Shown here: positions 43,293-54,975 of the stretch, piece after piece
Layout of the letters: the number at the start of each line of letters is the position of its first letter
How positions within the stretch are numbered: the stretch's first letter is position 1
Source: Ephydatia muelleri
Taxonomy: Eukaryota; Porifera; Demospongiae; Spongillida; Spongillidae
Assembly: GCA_013339895.1 (NCBI GenBank)
Contig: JABACO010000021.1
Coordinates: 1,304,097-1,368,096 of the forward strand
DNA length: 64,000 nt
Reading direction: 5' to 3'
The notes under the pieces: model-generated
Databases searched by the model: none
What the model was told of the DNA's origin: nothing
The model's input: the letters and a program-made list of their open reading frames with translations, nothing else
Program-made: the position numbers and the translations under genes

Positions 43293-44292
43293 NNNNNNNN
43301 NNNNNNNNNNNNNNNNNNNNNNNNNNNNNNNNNNNNNNNNNNNNNNNNNNNNNNNNNNNNNNNNNNNNNNNNNNNNNNNNNNNNNNNNNNNNNNNNNNNN
43401 NNNNNNNNNNNNNNNNNNNNNNNNNNNNNNNNNNNNNNNNNNNNNNNNNNNNNNNNNNNNNNNNNNNNNNNNNNNNNNNNNNNNNNNNNNNNNNNNNNNN
43501 NNNNNNNNNNNNNNNNNNNNNNNNNNNNNNNNNNNNNNNNNNNNNNNNNNNNNNNNNNNNNNNNNNNNNNNNNNNNNNNNNNNNNNNNNNNNNNNNNNNN
43601 NNNNNNNNNNNNNNNNNNNNNNNNNNNNNNNNNNNNNNNNNNNNNNNNNNNNNNNNNNNNNNNNNNNNNNNNNNNNNNNNNNNNNNNNNNNNNNNNNNNN
43701 NNNNNNNNNNNNNNNNNNNNNNNNNNNNNNNNNNNNNNNNNNNNNNNNNNNNNNNNNNNNNNNNNNNNNNNNNNNNNNNNNNNNNNNNNNNNNNNNNNNN
43801 NNNNNNNNNNNNNNNNNNNNNNNNNNNNNNNNNNNNNNNNNNNNNNNNNNNNNNNNNNNNNNNNNNNNNNNNNNNNNNNNNNNNNNNNNNNNNNNNNNNN
43901 NNNNNNNNNNNNNNNNNNNNNNNNNNNNNNNNNNNNNNNNNNNNNNNNNNNNNNNNNNNNNNNNNNNNNNNNNNNNNNNNNNNNNNNNNNNNNNNNNNNN
44001 NNNNNNNNNNNNNNNNNNNNNNNNNNNNNNNNNNNNNNNNNNNNNNNNNNNNNNNNNNNNNNNNNNNNNNNNNNNNNNNNNNNNNNNNNNNNNNNNNNNN
44101 NNNNNNNNNNNNNNNNNNNNNNNNNNNNNNNNNNNNNNNNNNNNNNNNNNNNNNNNNNNNNNNNNNNNNNNNNNNNNNNNNNNNNNNNNNNNNNNNNNNN
44201 NNNNNNNNNNNNNNNNNNNNNNNNNNNNNNNNNNNNNNNNNNNNNNNNNNNNNNNNNNNNNNNNNNNNNNNNNNNNNNNNNNNNNNNNNNNN
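43293..44292. other. Assembly gap (exactly 1000 N)
   Basis: All bases are N. The round length indicates an arbitrary gap size. Confidence 1.
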
Positions 44293-45928
44293 AAGATATC
44301 AGCTGGGCGAGTCTTATTGTGGTCATGGGTGAGATTGTTGCCCCACTTCCACCTGAACACCTATGTGTGCACGCCAACAGGTCTCCACCAGGATATCTCT
44401 GATCTTGTTGTGGCAGGAGACCACATCTCCACCAAATTTGCAGGTGACTGCATGGTGGCCTAGGTGATCAAGTACACCGGGGCACAGGGTACACTGAGAG
44501 CCATCTGAAGTATCGAGGCCAAGCCACCACTTTACAGCAATCTGGAAAACAGGTGGATCTAGATGGAGTCCAAGGCCCTCAGAGGGAGTTACAGACAGCC
44601 AGGCTGAAGCATGGGGTGAAGAAATGGACAATAGACGGGCTTTGTCTGCCAATGAAGATAGAGTTAGCAGATTGTTGAATAGATAGTCATCAAAACAGTG
44701 TTTTCTGAATAGGAGGGGAAAGAAGAACAGACTCAACATTAATGGCTTCTACCGGAAAAACTAAGTTGTTAAAGACCTCCACAGCTTGAGATAGGTGGTG
44801 GACTGATTTGGATCCAAAGCCAGATGAACAAATGGAGGAGATGTGATGAGTGGTGAGACAAAGATCGCAAGCCTAGGCCTCCTCTGCTCAGGCTGAGCTG
44901 GGCCTGTTTCCAGGCAGTATCAGAGGTATCAACACCAGTGCACTCACTGAAGACCCTACGGATGTCATTGTCAAAAAGGCTGAGTAGTTGTGAAGATAGA
45001 GATGGTGGTGTTGATCGGGCTAGGTGTACCAGCTTACAAAACCCTCCACACAGACGAAGGAGGACCAATGCAACCTGGGGAATCCAACACACCAACTTGC
45101 TCAAGTTGGGATAGGAGAGCTCTAGCCTCCATCCGCTTGGTAGAGATGAATGAAGAGCAAAAGTCCAGGTCTCCAATGGCCACACCAAGTATTACAATGT
45201 TTGGCTTGTCAGATGCTTCATCCCAGAAGGGAACACATCAAGGTTGTGGTGGGAGAATACCTCACACTTAGACACGTTGACCAAGAGACCTAGAGCTGGG
45301 CCATGAACCTGGAGAAGACTAAGGCACCGGCACAGTGACTGCCTTGGGCCAGCCAAGACACCATCATCTAGGTACCATGCATGGAAAAGGTTGCTGGAAC
45401 AAGCTTTGTCTTCTGAGATTGTCTTAATAAAGACATTTAATACAAGAGAGAATAGCAGGGGACCAAGGGGATCTCCTTGCTGGACACCTGATTCTGAGGT
45501 CAAACAACCCAATGTATGCCAGAGGTATGGATGTTGCCCATAGCACCAACCAACCCAAGGTAAGAGCTCTGGGAAATGCTCAGCACACTCAGAGAGAAGA
45601 GCTCGGCGGGAAACCTGGTTGAAAGCATTCTTCATGTCCACCTTTAACACTCCAAAGTCCTCTTCTAACCAATGCTCCTCCACACAAACTCTCAGGCCAT
45701 GAATAATTCTTTCAGCTCCACGGGGGCAGGCCACTCCAAACTGGTATGGCTCAAAGAATGATGCAGCCTTCACTCTAAGGGCAGCACAAAGGCATTTTCC
45801 CACAAGGCAGCGCAAAACTTCCCCAACAGCAATTGGGCGAATATCACCTAAGGTTGCCTTGTTAAGAGCTGTAAGATTCCCCCTGGCCAGGTAGATAGCT
45901 AATTCTTTAGGAGCTTTTCCTGAGGATA
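44293..45928 (-). pseudogene. Reverse transcriptase of a non-LTR-like retroelement, frameshifted and cut by the gap
   Basis: Minus-strand frames follow in order. 45928-45192: RT palm with RPIAVGEVLR, FGVACPRGAERI, KVDMKNAFNQVSR, SGVQQGDPLGPLLFSLVLN and catalytic WYLDDGVLAGP. 45188-44769: thumb/linker with LRLCGGFCKLVHLARSTPP and QLSLSRGGLGLRSLSHH. 44739-44323: a Cys/His finger (CTLCPGVLDHLGHHAVTC) and the start of an endonuclease-like region (RAHIGVQVEVG). Frameshifts separate the blocks, and the right end stops abruptly at a T-rich stretch. It was once an active RT but is broken here. The exact clade is uncertain. Confidence 0.88.
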
Positions 45929-47880
45929 TTTATTTTTATTTGGTTTTGTATTCGTTTTTTTATTCCTATGCTTTGTGTTTTTCCTTTAATATATTTGTGG
46001 CACAGTGTAAATTCAGTAAGCACGTGCAGAGACTATTATGATGGAATATACCATTATTACTAGCTTACAATACTATAGAGAAACGAATTATAATACTATC
46101 TTAGTTCTCCGTACATACTGTACACTTGCAGATGGCTTCACACCCCCATCCCCTCCCCCAAAACAACAACATCAAAAATCCCAGGGTATTCCCCGGACAC
46201 CCAAATATACACACAACAGATTACCTGCAGAGCTCCTGGTATGCTGCATATACTACTGAAAATCACAGCTCGCATCACGTGTAGTAGTCCTGCATTTAAT
46301 TTGCTTTAATTATTAACTATATACGTAACCCTGTACAGTCAAAATTTGACTACATGCATACATTAAGAATGCGTACATTTTTGCCTCATATTAAAGTGAA
46401 GCTCTTTGTTGCCCCGACTACGTACAGATAACTTCTAAAAGAGAAAAGAAAAGGTCCCAGGGTATTCCCCTATATGATGTTGCATGACACACAATAAGAC
46501 TACATGTAACACACAACTACTAACTATTTGCCCCAACAACCTGCAGATGAGTTTTGGAAAAGTCCCAGGGTATTCCCCTATGATGATGATGATGACACAC
46601 AATAGACTTGACAACAACTAATTATTAAATATTTGTCACGATTTCAAATATTGCGCAATTATTTTATAGGTTAGCGTCACGTCATCAGTGGTATCGTAGC
46701 AACATGCTATTGTTAGTCGATATGTGAGGGAACAAACACGCCTCCACACTGGCATTTAGTAAACGCTGAAAGAGGGTCTCATAACTGGATGATTACACCA
46801 TGCAACGTATGCAGCTGGTGAAGCAACATAGCAACCTAACACTAGCATCATTTGCTACAGACATTATGTGAATAAGCAAATCTCTTCATAACCTGTAAAC
46901 CTGCATGCTGCGCTGGAGTGCCCAGTAGGCACTACTAGGCACTTGCTTATAGGGCCCACCGCGAACAAGTGGGGTCCACCTCATTACTGACATTAATTAA
47001 GCTATCATTTTTGTGTGTCCTGACATATTATTTATCTATTAAGTTACCTGATGGGATAAAACTGAAATAGGCAGTGCAGTGCCCGGCAACTGACGGCGCG
47101 CCTGATACTGATTGGCTAATTTCGCGATCATGTTATTCATCAGTGAGAGCCAACTAAGCAAGGAGTGCCTATAGGGCCCACAAAAGTCTTAATCCCGCCC
47201 TGCCTATTTTTATTCATGGATGTATGATGTAGGAGCCCGGAGCCGTGAAGACTAAGTGTAAAACAGTGCGTGGGGAGTGGGGGAGGAAACAGTACTTCTT
47301 GCATGCCAACCAACAAGCTCGTATCCCTGGGAATTCCCCTCTTGCGTGAATCATATTAAGCATGTAACGCTACATGCATATACATATCCATAACTATGGT
47401 TATTGGGCTGTTGACAATGACTGCTGGGTAAATGTGCGGTTGTTGCTATGCTTCACATGCATGGATAACGGTATTTGAACTCGAAACGAATGCACTCACA
47501 AATGCAGCTAGCATAAGGTCACACACACGCAGGTTGTGCATGGGAGCGCACGCATGGTGCATGCGTATGTTTGTGTTCTTTGTGTTTGTGAGTGTGAGTG
47601 TGTGTATGTTTGTGATGTGTGGTGTGTGTGTGTTGTGTGTGTAGTGTGTGAATGGTGCATATATTAGCTGAATACATGCACAAAGGGACCACTTTTTGTT
47701 AGTAACAAAAATACATTGATTCTCCCACCGTTTGACTTGTATGAATCCCAATTCTTTCCCCATCAGTTAAAGTGTCAGTAGCAGTCCACCAATGCAATTC
47801 TGCCTCTTTTTTAGCCACTACTTTTTCCTTCCCCTCTCTCACTTAGGCATTTGACTGTTTTATTTTTGTTTTCATTGTTT
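45929..47880. repeat. Tandem segmental duplication, unit 1 (~1.95 kb)
   Basis: Homologous along its length to unit 2 at an offset of 1953 bp. It lacks a ~152-bp stretch present in unit 2 (~48364-48520). Each unit contains several copies of TCCCAGGGTATTCCCC, an inner GT-rich microsatellite (~47575-47650) and no convincing gene. The ~70-93-codon frames conserved between units do not resemble a protein. Confidence 0.93.
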
Positions 47881-49985
47881 TTATTATTATTTTTATTATT
47901 ATTTGGTTTTGTGTTCGTTTTTTTATTCCTATGCTTTGTGTTTTTCCTTTAATAAATTTGTGGCACAGTGCAAATTCAGTAAATACTATTATAATGGAAT
48001 ATACCATTATTACTAGCTTACAATACTATAGAGAAACGAATTATAATACTATCTTAGTTCTCCGTACATACTGTGCACTTGCAGATGGCTTCACACCCCC
48101 ACCCCCTCCCCCAAAACAACAACATCAAAAATCCCAGGGTATTCCCCGGACACCCAAATATACACACAACAGATTACCTGCAGAGCTCCTGGTATGCTGC
48201 ATATACTACTGAAAATCACAGCTCACATCACGTGTAGCAGTCCTGCATTTAATTTGCTTTAATTATTAACTATATACGTAACCCTGTACAGTCAAAATTT
48301 GACTACATGCATACATTAAGAATGCGTACATTTTTGCCTCATATTAAAGTGAAGCTCTTTGTTGGTCTCTCCACGTGTTTACCTATCGCTGTATGAATCT
48401 GATTATGCATAAAAAGCGTGCATGTGGAATGCGACATGCAGTACACATATATAGATATGACCCATCTCCTAAAGTATTCCCCTGCCATGTTGACGCACAA
48501 TAAGCACACAAATCATAACTGTTTGCCCCGACTACGTACAGATAACTTCTAAAAGAGAAAAGAAAAGGTCCCAGGGTATTCCCCTATATGATGTTGCATG
48601 ACACACAATAAGACTACATGTAACACACAACTACTAACTATTTGCCCCAACAACCTGCAGATGAGTTTTGGAAAAGTCCCAGGGTATTCCCCTATGATGA
48701 TGATGACACACAATAGACTTGACAACAACTATTATTAAATATTTGTCACGATTTCAAATATTGCGCAATTATTTTATAGGTTAGCGTCACGTCATCAGTG
48801 GTATCGTAGCAACATGCTATTGTTAGTCGATATGTGAGGGAACAAACACGCCTCCACACTGGCATTTAGTAAACGCTGAAAGAGGGTCTCATAACTGGAT
48901 GATTACACCCTGCAACGTATGCAGCTGTGAAGCAACATAGCAACCTAACACAGCATCATTTGCTACAGACATTATGTGAATAAGCAAATCTCTTCATAAC
49001 CTGTAAACCTGCATGCTGCGCTGGAGTGCCCAGTAGGCACTACTAGGCACTTGCTTATAGGGCCCACCGCGAACAAGTGGGGTCCACCTCATTACTGACA
49101 TTAATTAAGCTATCATTTTTGTGTCCTGATGTATTATTTATCTATTAAGTTACCTGATGGGATAAAAACTGAAATAGGCAGTGCAGTGCCCGGCAACTGA
49201 CAGCGCGCCTGATACTGATTGGCTAATTTCGCGATCATGTTATTCATCAGTGAGAGCCAACTAAGCAAGGAGTGCCTATAGGGCCCACAAAAGTCTTAAT
49301 CCCGCCCTGCCTATTCTTATTCATGGATGTATGATGTAGGAGCCCGGAGCTAAGTGTAAAACAGTGCGTGGGGAGTGGGGGAGGAAACAGTACTTCTTGC
49401 ATGCCAACCAACAAGCTCGTATCCCTGGGAATTCCCCTCTTGCGTGAATCATATTAAGCATGTAACGCTACATGCATATACATATCCATAACTATGGTTA
49501 TTGGGCTGTTGACAATGACTGCTGGGTAAATGTGCGTTGTTGCTATACTTCACATGCATGGATAACGATATTTGAACTCGAAACGAATGCACTCACAAAT
49601 GCAGCTAGCATAAGGTCACACACACGCAGGTTGTGCATGATGTGCATGGGAGCGCACGCATGGTGCATGCGTATGTTTGTGTTCTTTGTGTTTGTGAGTG
49701 TGAGTGTGTGTATGTTTGTGATGTGTGGTGTGTGTGTGTTGTGTGTGTAGTGTGTGAATGGTGCATATATTAGCTGAATACATGCACAAAGGGACCACTT
49801 TTTGTTAGTAACAAAATACATTGATTCTCCCACCGTTTGATTTGTATGAATCCCAATTCTTTCCCCATCAGTTAAAGTGTCAGTAGCAGTCCACCAATGC
49901 AATTCTGCCTCGTTTTTAGCCACTACTTTTTCCTTCCCCTCTCTCACTTAGGCATTTGACTGTTTTATTTTTGTTTTTATTGTTT
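47881..49985. repeat. Tandem segmental duplication, unit 2 (~2.1 kb)
   Basis: Nearly identical to unit 1 and, where it exists, unit 3 (offset 2105 bp). Differences are small indels plus the ~152-bp segment that unit 1 lacks. High identity points to recent duplication. Confidence 0.93.
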
Positions 49986-50513
49986 TTATTATTATTATTA
50001 TTATTATTTGGTTTTGTGTTCGTTTTTTTATTCCTATGCTTTGTGTTTTTCCTTTAATAAATTTGTGGCACAGTGCAAATTCAGTAAATACTATTATAAT
50101 GGAATATACCATTATTACTAGCTTACAATACTATAGAGAAACGAATTATAATACTATCTTAGTTCTCCGTACATACTGTGCACTTGCAGATGGCTTCACA
50201 CCCCCACCCCCTCCCCCAAAACAACAACATCAAAAATCCCAGGGTATTCCCCGGACACCCAAATATACACACAACAGATTACCTGCAGAGCTCCTGGTAT
50301 GCTGCATATACTACTGAAAATCACAGCTCGCATCACGTGTAGTAGTCCTGCATTTAATTTGCTTAATTATTAACTATATACGTAACCCTGTACAGTCAAA
50401 ATTTGACTACATGCATATATTAAGAACGCGTACATTTTTGCCTCATATTATAGTGAAGCTCTTTGTTGGTCGCTCTCCACGTGTTTACCTATCGCTGTAT
50501 GAACTCATTATGA
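49986..50513. repeat. Tandem segmental duplication, partial unit 3
   Basis: It matches the first ~500 bp of unit 2, then diverges after a CCACGTGTTTACCTATCGC segment. Confidence 0.9.
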
Positions 50514-51331
50514 TAAGCGGCCACGACCCGCGTAGTATTCGAAGCACTATTATATAGAGGGGCGCGGCGCATAAGCAAAACGTAACTAGAACGTTAGTAC
50601 TACTTTGATATGCATGCACGTAAGCAAAGAGACATCTCACCTGAATAGGGGATCAGTGGTATACTCATGAAGACTTGCATGGAGGTGCATGTATCAAATT
50701 ATGCGGCCTATACAAAACGCGAACCTTTTTTTATATTGCGATATTGCATATAACTGCATAATTTAGTCAGCTGAAATAGCACATCATAGAATGAAGCAGC
50801 AAGCACATGTTTTCCTAATCCATTCACTAAACGTATTCATGAAATACTGCATGCAAGGCACGCAATCGCGGAGGCATGTGCAGTTATTTCCTGCATGCAT
50901 GCAATTACATCACGCTATGGCTTAATACTTATGTATAAATAGCTTGCATTTCTATTATCATTCAAACGACGAACTGCTTGCTAAAAGGCAGCTCAAACCG
51001 AGCGACAGCGACACAACCGATCCAAGTAAGCTAGGAATGAAGATTCAGTACTGAACTATAGCTGCGTGCATTTATGATAAAATGCTTTGACTGACGCGCA
51101 TATAATATATGTTTGAGAGTTAGTAAGAGTGCAAAAGACATGGATAGCATCTTGTGCACAAACGCTTAAATATCGTTACGACTTTCTCTATAAGCAAGCA
51201 AGGAGGATATAGCTCTCTTTTCCTCACCCGCCTTCCATCAAAAAATTACTTTTACCATTGATTTTTTTTTTCCTTTTTAGTTCATTCCTCTCAGATCTAA
51301 GAGGTGTTTGATTCAAATAAAGTTATTAAAC
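50514..51331. other. Upstream region of gene E
   Basis: No coding sequence is seen. It contains TATAAAT at 50934-50940 and a possible 5'-UTR intron (GTAAGC donor at 51026, TTTTTAG acceptor ending 51280) before the ATG. Confidence 0.5.
50934..50940 (+). promoter_or_regulatory. TATA box of gene E
   Basis: TATAAAT followed by AG; 398 nt before the ATG, or ~140 nt once the proposed 5'-UTR intron is removed. Confidence 0.55.
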
Positions 51332-52236
51332 ATGGCAAGCAAGCCGACGACAAAGGTATAGGTACACGTGCAGCGATATAGCGTCTATCATACTATTGTC
51401 CTCTGTACCTCTGTTTCTAACATATACCGCGGATCACTCTATATATATATATACGTGCTTCACCCATCCGATGGTCTACGTAGAAGAGCAACACTGAGAC
51501 CCACAATCTATTTGCGGAGGAGCAGGGAGACCCAAACAATGTACGTATATAAGATGATTCATAGGGATGACATACATACAGCTCCCGTTATGTTTGCCCT
51601 TGAAACATTATTCGATGCACTTATACTCGTATAGGGCCACCAGTATCGTAATTCAAACCGTCGACATGGGCTGCAGTGTCTGAACATAGTTCACAATGAT
51701 CTATCAGAAAATAGTAGCTCAAGCTCATCGGAAGACGAAGTGAGTGTACTATTAGCTACACCTGCAGCATTGGGATGCACTTCGTATAAGTGCATCCTGC
51801 TAGTACATTTGTTTACTGATTGCACATGCATGCGATTGAAATGAACGCCGGCTCATGCAGTTGTGTCAGATTTTTTTTTTTTTACCCCTTTTACTCTATG
51901 TCTCAAAAGTTTTGGTCTTAGCCGGTTATAGGCATACGAAACAAGTTCATGACAAAGTGCATATTTTGATCGGTTGAGCTAGACTAGGGACGTCAAGCAG
52001 TAGGCTTTTACTGTGCTTTGAGTCACCATGTACATACTAGCCCAAAAAAAAATATGAAAATTTCAAACCGTATATTGTCTTGTCCAAATCAATTGCAGGT
52101 AATTTGTGAGGGGTGTGGCATCGAAGCTCAACTATTCAACTGCGATGCGTACCAGTGTAACGACACGCACCATTTCTGTAATGCCTGCTGCTTCAAGCCA
52201 GCATGTCCTGTTGATGGCTTTCCTCCCAAGCCCTAG
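51332..52236 (+). CDS. Small Cys-rich protein E (4 exons, 107 aa), paralogue of D
   Basis: Exons: 51332-51355, 51484-51540, 51635-51739, 52099-52236; phase 0 throughout; total 324 nt. The protein starts MASKPTTK, then KSNTETHNLF (K-S-N-x aligns with D). Next comes GHQYRNSNRRHGLQCLN, an acidic Ser-rich run (SENSSSSSSEDE), and the Cys-rich module CEGC...CDAYQC..THHFC..CC....CPVDGFPPKP. Positions conserved with D include all module Cys, the T-H-x-F-C, and the CPVDG-[YF]-P-x-K-P ending; D has extra cysteines. No signal peptide. Function unknown; a small metal-binding regulator is one possibility. AATAAA lies 63 nt after the stop. Confidence 0.87.
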
Positions 52237-52860
52237 CATTGACATTTATAAGAATTTGACTAGGAACATATAGGTGCTTTGTTTCATTTACATGAGTAAA
52301 TAAAACATGATTATGTCATTATTTGATATGCACATGTGATATGCGGAGAGGAACGTCGGTGGTTCTACAATCAAGAAAAATTGATGTTTCCTGTTATCGT
52401 TTCAATACCGCGCCGAGCTCCAATACATATTTACGCAGTACCGGTAATAAAATTATTTACATAATAATGTAACTCTTGTATACTCAAGTTTGAAATCATT
52501 TACAAAAGCTTCAATGTTGTTGCATTTATAAATTACGGAATCGAGACTGATCTTAATTAACACACATCACATTCTATTGATTCAAACGTTAGTTCACTAC
52601 CATACATTGCCGAACTGCATCTTGTTTCTTCGTCAGATCGTTCAGACGTATTTACTCCTGATGGTTTCACTTCGATCCTTAAATTAATACAAGTCTACTT
52701 TCACTGCCAGTTTCTAAACACGAATTTGTGGCAACAATTATTTGGTATATGGAGCCCTTCAACGTTTTGAAGGAGCTTGCTTGGTCATCATCAGAATGTT
52801 GAGAGAGCAAGCCTACATCGAATCTTTGGATCAAAGCTATTGGAAGACTTTTTTGTAAAC
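52237..52860. other. Intergenic, no gene seen
   Basis: AT-rich sequence after the gene E poly-A signal. No frame or repeat of note before the GT microsatellite. Confidence 0.5.
52299..52304 (+). promoter_or_regulatory. Candidate polyadenylation signal of gene E
   Basis: AATAAA 63 nt downstream of the stop codon. Confidence 0.6.
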
Positions 52861-52992
52861 TGTGTGTTTGTGTGATTGGTGTGTGTGTGTGTGTGTGTGT
52901 GTGTGCATGTGTGTGCATGTGTGTGTGCATATGTGCTGTGTGTGTGTGCATGTGTGCATGTGTGCGTGTGTGCGTGTGTGTGTGTGCATGTG

Positions 52993-53084
<92 letters not shown>

Positions 53085-53085
53085 A
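52861..53085. repeat. GT dinucleotide microsatellite (~225 bp)
   Basis: Interrupted (GT)n with GCAT interruptions to ~53000, then pure (GT)n. Frames reading CVCVCV or THTHT here are artefacts. Confidence 0.97.
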
Positions 53086-53889
53086 TGGAGTTGTGAATGC
53101 TGGGCACATTGCCCCCCACCCCTCCACACAGCTGTTTTACACTTCCAGGCCCATTCCTAGGCTACCCTTCCACACAGCTGTTTCACACTTCCAGGCCCAT
53201 TCCTATAGGTTAGGGCTAATCCATCCTCTAGGCAGGGCCTGGACTTTAGGTCACTGGTTCTACTTAAGGTTTTGGTTAGGTCTATCTTTATGCTCTCTTG
53301 CAGACCTATGCCTATTCTGTTTCCAAACTCTCAATATGTCTGGCCATCATTCTTTCACTTTTCAGCATGGTGGATTTGTCATAGCCCATTACAACCATAC
53401 CTCAAAATGTTTATTGCAAACTGACAGGTCTTTACCCTGAGATTGAGAAGGGCTGAAACTATGGCTGTAAAGACCTCTCACACCCTGTTAGTGTTCTTGT
53501 GCCTATTCCACTCTGTGACCATTGGACGTAAGATCATTCATCTTCATAATTATTTCAGCCAATCTAGTTTGATCCCCCATTGATATTGAATATTTGGTCA
53601 CTAATTCAATTAATTTTAGAGGTTTTTAATTTAGTGCTTATTCTAGTTTATTTGCCTAGTTATAAATGATATGACAAATAAAGCGCTAGTATTTTAATGC
53701 TGAGTTAAAGTTGTTATTAAATTTTGCATTCATCTGGAGATTTGATTGTCCACTCCACTTTGATATGTGATGGTGCAACTGAGCAAAATGACCGGATGTT
53801 AAACTCAAGAGATCTTTGTGCTATTATGTGAAAGCTAGATTAATGGAGACATCCAACCGTAATGATTAAATTACACTAATCATAACTGT
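53086..53889. other. Intergenic with a 55-bp direct repeat
   Basis: A ~55-bp unit (ending CACTTCCAGGCCCATTCCT) occurs twice in tandem at ~53103-53155 and ~53158-53210. No convincing gene. Confidence 0.45.
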
Positions 53890-54975
53890 CTGTTTTTACA
53901 TCAGGTAATTTGTGCCATTGCTACTGACAGTGAGTGTGCCTCCATGTTGTTTCATAGGTGGTATATTGATGATGGTGTTGTGGCTGGTCCCATCTCTGCT
54001 GTTTTATGTGTGCTTTCTATCGTAAAAGACTTGGGACCTCCTATATTGGTCTTCATATCAATTTGTCCAAGTGCGAATTATTTAGTGTCCGTGACCTCAA
54101 TATGTTCCCAGCTGAAATGAAAAAATCTAACGTGCCTCATTTTGATATACTTAGGGCCCCAATTGGAGATTTTTTGTTTTGTGCCAAGTATATTGCTCAA
54201 AAGTGTATGGACACCTCCAAGTTGCTCCAGCAATTAGCCCAGGTGGGAACTTCAGATCCTCATGTAGCCATGCTTCTACTCCATCAATGTGAGAGTTTCT
54301 ACAGGTTGATACACTTGACCAGAACTATCCCACCTTCTTTAGCTGGTGATGCTCTCAGTCTATATGATGATGAGGTGCGGCAATGTTTTGCCGAGTGTAC
54401 TGCAGTAGACACTCCTGACCCTGCGTGGCAGCAGGCACAACTTAGTTTAAGTCAGGGGTGGTCTAGGTTTGCAGTCGTGTCACCTCCCATTCTTCTGCTG
54501 CATATTTAGCCTCAGCTATCATTTCAGGCTTATCTTCTGAGGTTTTTAAGTACTTACACCACTCTATAGACCTTCATAACAACCTTGTTGATCCACCTGA
54601 CTCACTTACTCCTGATTCTGTTGATAACAGCTCTTCCCCACTCACTCAGAAGTTCTTGTCAAACAAAATTGAAAATGGCCAGTTTAGAAAACTATTTGAT
54701 AACTCCACCCTGATTGACAGGGCTCATCTACTTTCTATTTCATCACCCCATGCTTCAGCTTGGTTACTCCATCCCCTAGTGTAGGCCTTCACTTGGAGCC
54801 CTCAGAATTTCAGGTGGCAATAAAATGGTGGCTCAGCATCCCAGTTGCTCATGGCCAAAATTGTTCTCAATGTAATGCTGCCTTGGATGCTTTTGGTCAT
54901 CATGTACTGTGTTGGGAGGTGACATCATCTCACGTCACAACAGGTTGGGAGATTAACGATAATAAAAAATAATAA
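53890..54975 (+). pseudogene. Retroelement 3' fragment a (RT palm to Cys/His finger)
   Basis: It starts at the RT catalytic segment (MLFHRWYIDDGVVAGP, ~53945-53995). It continues through LHINLSKCELFS, APIGDFLFCAKYIAQK, LLHQCESFYRLIHLTRTIPPS and WQQAQLSLSQG to a finger-like CSQCNAALDAFGHH (~54855-54905). Frameshifts and stops break the frame. It ends in an AATAATAA-rich run at ~54957-54977. It is related to the minus-strand copy at 44.3-45.9 kb but diverged. Confidence 0.82.

Noticed and set aside
42497..44402. Very long open frames reading THSLTHS and spanning the N gap
   Set aside because: They are produced by the GAGT/GCGT microsatellite and by translating N bases; no coding signal.
46038..50317. 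73- to 93-codon frames repeated in each ~2-kb unit
   Set aside because: Their conservation is explained by recent duplication of the DNA. Composition is low-complexity (PPPPPPKQQHQ) and unit 1 differs at the start.
52679..53440. CVCVCV and THTHTH open frames on both strands
   Set aside because: By-products of the GT microsatellite.
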